This document shows, piece after piece, positions 61,016 to 64,000 of a DNA stretch of 64,000 nt (within the stretch, counting starts at the first letter, position 1; each line of letters opens with the position of its first letter). This DNA comes from Flavihumibacter petaseus NBRC 106054. GTDB taxonomy: Bacteria; Bacteroidota; Bacteroidia; Chitinophagales; Chitinophagaceae. Below the pieces are notes generated by a model that was given only the letters and a program-made list of their open reading frames with translations, did not search any database and was not told where the DNA came from. A program made the position numbers and the translations under genes. The stretch spans positions 1,139,664-1,203,663 of the forward strand of contig NZ_BBWV01000002.1 of assembly GCF_000974785.1 (NCBI RefSeq). Direction: 5' to 3'.

Positions 61016-62890
61016 ATGGATCAACAGGCTTTTATGTTTCAGGCACTGGTCTATCTCGGTGCCGCAGTCATCCTGGTACCGCTGGCAAAAAGAGCGGGAC
61101 TCGGTTCAGTACTCGGTTACCTCCTGGCAGGGGTACTGATTGGTCCCGCATTGCTGAACCTCGTCGGCCATAAAGGTGAAGACATTCTCCATGTGGCTGA
61201 ATTCGGGGTGGTAATGATGCTATTCGTTATCGGTCTTGAACTTGAACCGGAAAGGTTGTGGAAACTGCGCAAGTCAATTCTTGGCCTCGGCGGACTTCAG
61301 GTGCTGTTCACATTCGCCGCCTTCACCTTTCTGGCATGGCTGGTCGTTAAAGACATCAGGATGTCGCTGGCTATCGGTATGATCATCGCTCCAAGCTCAA
61401 CGGCTATCGTGTTACAAACCCTCCAGGAAAAAGGCCTGATGAAGATCCCTGCCGGACAAAACAGCTTTGCCGTACTGCTTTTCCAGGATATTGCTGTAAT
61501 CCCCATGCTTGCCATCCTGCCTTTGCTGGCTTCAGGCAATGGCGGGGCGGCTGACGACCATGCGCATCCCAGCGGCATGCTTTCCCTTCCGGGTTGGGCG
61601 CAAACCCTCGTTGTGCTTGGCGCAGTGGCAGGCATTATCCTTGCCGGACGATACCTGGTACGGCCCCTGCTGCGGCTCGTAGCTGCCACCCGCCTGAGAG
61701 AAATATTTACCGCGACTGCCCTGCTGCTCGTCATTGGTATCACCGTAATCATGACGGCTGTCGGACTAAGCCCTGCACTAGGCAGCTTCCTGGGTGGCGT
61801 TGTGCTCGCCAACAGCGAATACCGCCATGAACTTGAAAGCGATATTGAACCCTTTAAGGGACTTCTCCTGGGACTGTTCTTTATAGCTGTCGGCGCAGGG
61901 ATAGACTTCGGACTTATCCGCGACAACCCCCTTACCATTATCGGCATTGTTTTGCTGATTATGATCCTGAAAGCAATTATCCTGTGGACGGTCGGAAGAT
62001 ATTTCAGCATGGGCAAAGACCAGCTCTCCATTTTCAGTCTTGGCCTTTGCCAGATCGGAGAATTCGCCTTTGTACTGCTTTCCTTTACCCGCCAGGAAAA
62101 TATTCTGACAGGAGAGATCAATAATTATCTGGTCGCAGCCGTGGCCATCAGTATGGCACTAACGCCTCTGCTGTTCCTGGTGCTGGACAAAGTGATCCTT
62201 CCCCGTTTTGGTGAATCCGATGAGAAAGAGATCAAGGCAGATGCCATCAATGAAAAAAATCCCATTATTATTGCCGGATTCGGCCATTACGGCAATACCG
62301 TCGGCAGATTCCTTCGCGCTAATGGTGTTGGGGCAACTATCCTCGACAACGATGCCGACCGGGTGGACTTTCTTCGTCAGATGGGATTTAAAGTTTTTTA
62401 TGGTGATGCATCACGCTACGACCTGCTCGAAGCTGCAGGTGCTGCCGAAGCGAAAATCCTGCTCATGACCATTGACGATGCAGAAAAAAGACTGGAAATG
62501 ATTGAAACGATCAAAAAACATTTCCCTAACCTGCAGATGATGGTTCGCTCCAGTAACCGCAACGATGCATATGACCTGATGAACGCAGGCATGCTGCATA
62601 TCTATCGTGAAACACTGGAAAGCTCCCTCCGCATGGGCATCGATACCATGCGGCTGCTCGGCTTCCGCGCCTATGCCGCCCAGCGTGCCGCACTTACCTT
62701 CCGCAAATACGATGAAAGAACACTGAAACAGTTATCTGCTATCAGGGACGAGCGCCAGTATATCAATACTGCCCGTCAGTTTATCGAAGAACTTGAACAG
62801 ATCATCCGTAATGACAACCGCCTGCCCGACCTTGGCGCAGAAAGAGGCTGGGAGGAAGAAGGATTGATCCGCGAAGCCAGCCGCGAATAA
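61016..62890 (+). CDS. KefB/KefC-type CPA2 potassium:proton antiporter
   Basis: A 624-residue protein with about 12-13 membrane helices (residues 10-385) including LGYLLAGVLIGPALLN, MLFVIGLELEPERLWKLR and LLFQDIAVIPMLAI. A cytosolic RCK/TrkA-N domain follows (PIIIAGFGHYGNTVGRFLRA, TILDNDADRVDFLRQMG, YGDASRYDLLEAAGA). KefC uses this domain to bind glutathione adducts or NAD(H) and gates potassium efflux to acidify the cytosol during electrophile stress. With KefF upstream it forms a complete system. It ends one base before the convergent glycosyltransferase stop. Confidence 0.92.
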   Translation: MDQQAFMFQALVYLGAAVILVPLAKRAGLGSVLGYLLAGVLIGPALLNLVGHKGEDILHVAEFGVVMMLFVIGLELEPERLWKLRKSILGLGGLQVLFTFAAFTFLAWLVVKDIRMSLAIGMIIAPSSTAIVLQTLQEKGLMKIPAGQNSFAVLLFQDIAVIPMLAILPLLASGNGGAADDHAHPSGMLSLPGWAQTLVVLGAVAGIILAGRYLVRPLLRLVAATRLREIFTATALLLVIGITVIMTAVGLSPALGSFLGGVVLANSEYRHELESDIEPFKGLLLGLFFIAVGAGIDFGLIRDNPLTIIGIVLLIMILKAIILWTVGRYFSMGKDQLSIFSLGLCQIGEFAFVLLSFTRQENILTGEINNYLVAAVAISMALTPLLFLVLDKVILPRFGESDEKEIKADAINEKNPIIIAGFGHYGNTVGRFLRANGVGATILDNDADRVDFLRQMGFKVFYGDASRYDLLEAAGAAEAKILLMTIDDAEKRLEMIETIKKHFPNLQMMVRSSNRNDAYDLMNAGMLHIYRETLESSLRMGIDTMRLLGFRAYAAQRAALTFRKYDERTLKQLSAIRDERQYINTARQFIEELEQIIRNDNRLPDLGAERGWEEEGLIREASRE

Positions 62891-62891
62891 C

Positions 62892-64000
62892 TCAGCTGAA
62901 AAATGCAGGATGTTCTGAACGGATTTTTTCAAGCGTATAATGACCAGCAGCCAGTTGTGCCTGCCCGGCCAGCTCGCGATAACGCTCCTGATCATTCAGC
63001 AAATCCTTCAGTTCAATACCCAGTGTGGTTATATCTTTGTAGCGAATACCGGCTGTTTCAAATGCAGCAGGCAAAGTCAACGCCAACGGACTCAAGCAGG
63101 GTCTACCATGCCTGATCATATCAGCAAGGTTGCCAGTTGATTTGGTAATACCATAAGTCTCTTCAATATTTCCGCAACTCGTGGTTCGAACCTGTGTCGG
63201 CATCCAAATAAAATGAGCGGCTGCCAGCTCTGCTTCAAAGATCCCCGGATCAACAGACCGGCCCTCAAACCAGCGTATCCCGGGATGCAGCAGTTCGCGG
63301 CACCGCTGCCATACAGTTTCAGCATATTGCCCTTCACCACCGCCCAGCAATACTACTTCAACACTTCCTTCAGGCATCGTCGTCAGCAATTCAAAAACTT
63401 CATCATAATTGCGCCGTCGCGCATCGATACTGCCGGGAACAACAATCCGCAGCGGCACTGAAAATTTCCCGGCGCGCTCACCACCGAAAATACCGCCGGC
63501 GATCACGTGTACAGGTTTTCCCGCAGGCGCCCTTTTCCGCAGATAAGGCACCAGTGTTTCCGAAATTACATTCAATGCCGTCACCCGGTGTACCAGCAGT
63601 TTCTTCCCGATATACCGGGCCCAGCTTTTGGGGTGCCAGCCAGCACCATGTGGAAACAGGCAATTGATATCATGCACCGTAAGTATTGTCTGTAACCCGG
63701 AAGACAGTTTTCTGACCATTTCCGCATAGTAGAAGTGATGTTCCGCAACGGTATTCAGGAACAGGAGTTCAATGTTTTCCGCCCGGATCACTGCAGCTAT
63801 CCGGTGGCACCAGGACGTAGTCTTTTCATTTTCTCCCCGGATGATCCACTGCACATCGGATGTTGCAAAGCCGGGTAATGATTTGACGGTCGAGGCAGTT
63901 GAAGCGGTGGTAAACACAAAGATCCCGTTCCGCCCATTGTCCAGCAGACGTATCAATGTACCGGCAATTTCAAAATGGTCCGCCTCCTGGATTCCAACGT
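62892..64000 (-). CDS. Glycosyltransferase family 4/1-like, partial at right edge
   Basis: The visible 368 residues form the middle and C-terminal part of a GT-B glycosyltransferase; the frame stays open through base 64000, so the start lies outside the window. The acceptor-domain stretch ILTVHDINCLFPHGAGWHP precedes NVISETLVPYL. The second Rossmann domain has RIVVPGSIDARRRNYDEVF, VVLLGGGEG and FEAELAAAHFIWMP. The SxxE-type nucleotide site is weakly conserved. It may add a sugar to surface polysaccharide or lipid. It is convergent with the kefC-like gene, one base apart. Confidence 0.8.
   Translation of the reverse strand, partial: VGIQEADHFEIAGTLIRLLDNGRNGIFVFTTASTASTVKSLPGFATSDVQWIIRGENEKTTSWCHRIAAVIRAENIELLFLNTVAEHHFYYAEMVRKLSSGLQTILTVHDINCLFPHGAGWHPKSWARYIGKKLLVHRVTALNVISETLVPYLRKRAPAGKPVHVIAGGIFGGERAGKFSVPLRIVVPGSIDARRRNYDEVFELLTTMPEGSVEVVLLGGGEGQYAETVWQRCRELLHPGIRWFEGRSVDPGIFEAELAAAHFIWMPTQVRTTSCGNIEETYGITKSTGNLADMIRHGRPCLSPLALTLPAAFETAGIRYKDITTLGIELKDLLNDQERYRELAGQAQLAAGHYTLEKIRSEHPAFFS

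Noticed and set aside
1..64000. tRNA, rRNA, tmRNA, CRISPR or insertion sequence
   Set aside because: No GGTTCGAATCC-type T-loop outside coding genes, no repeat-spacer array and no transposase was seen. This was by eye only; tRNAscan-SE and Infernal runs would decide for RNAs.

Overview
The window reads as a chromosomal segment of a Bacteroidota bacterium, most likely family Chitinophagaceae. The basis is a SusC/SusD-type outer-membrane import pair, TonB-linked beta-barrel receptors, several DUF families typical of the phylum (DUF1835, DUF4302, DUF4407, DUF4846, DUF486), promoter -7 boxes of the form TAnnTTTG, and few Shine-Dalgarno sites. The family assignment is an inference from protein style. 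No rRNA, tRNA, CRISPR array, insertion sequence or prophage was recognised. Gene density is high, and several convergent gene pairs abut within 0 to 5 bases.

Layout. 1-4.2 kb: 3' end of topoisomerase IV subunit B (parE), a DUF1835 protein, a VOC protein and topoisomerase IV subunit A (parC). 4.2-9.4 kb, minus strand: threonine aldolase, pgi, accD, smpB and a secreted protein, closely packed. 9.7-13.2 kb: smc. 13.4-15.4 kb: a small accessory-looking island with an Ig-like-tailed conserved protein, an orphan LytTR regulator, a 50-residue basic protein and several repeats. 15.4-23.7 kb: housekeeping genes (DUF486 membrane protein, trmN, tsaD, a MacB/FtsX-type permease, a divergent EF-G-like GTPase, thiolase, GNAT).

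23.8-32.9 kb is the main accessory locus: SusC, SusD, a zinc metallohydrolase lipoprotein, a DUF4302 lipoprotein, a collagen-like lipoprotein and an S41 peptidase lipoprotein. It has no carbohydrate-active enzyme, so a protein or peptide substrate is the simplest inference. 33-51.6 kb holds pdhB, a DUF4846 protein, a receiver-AAA+ response regulator without an HTH domain, a MerR-B12 regulator, signal peptidase I, cytidine deaminase, DNA alkyl-transferase, csaA, a Tat-exported Gfo/Idh oxidoreductase, dps, topA, a DUF4407 protein, hsp20, a bacilliredoxin and lgt.

51.9-57 kb carries two tandem paralogous outer-membrane receptors, each followed by its own terminator. 57-64 kb holds yajQ, a zinc-free L31, a GlmU-like protein, tpiA, a hemerythrin-KefF-KefC stress cassette and a glycosyltransferase that runs off the right edge.

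No clearly new multi-gene system was found. The best candidates for follow-up are the orphan LytTR gene with a perfectly phased 22-bp LytTR-like repeat array, the metallohydrolase/S41 SusCD locus, the HTH-less sigma-54-type regulator with an altered GAFTGA loop, and the repeat shared by the leaders of two hypothetical genes.
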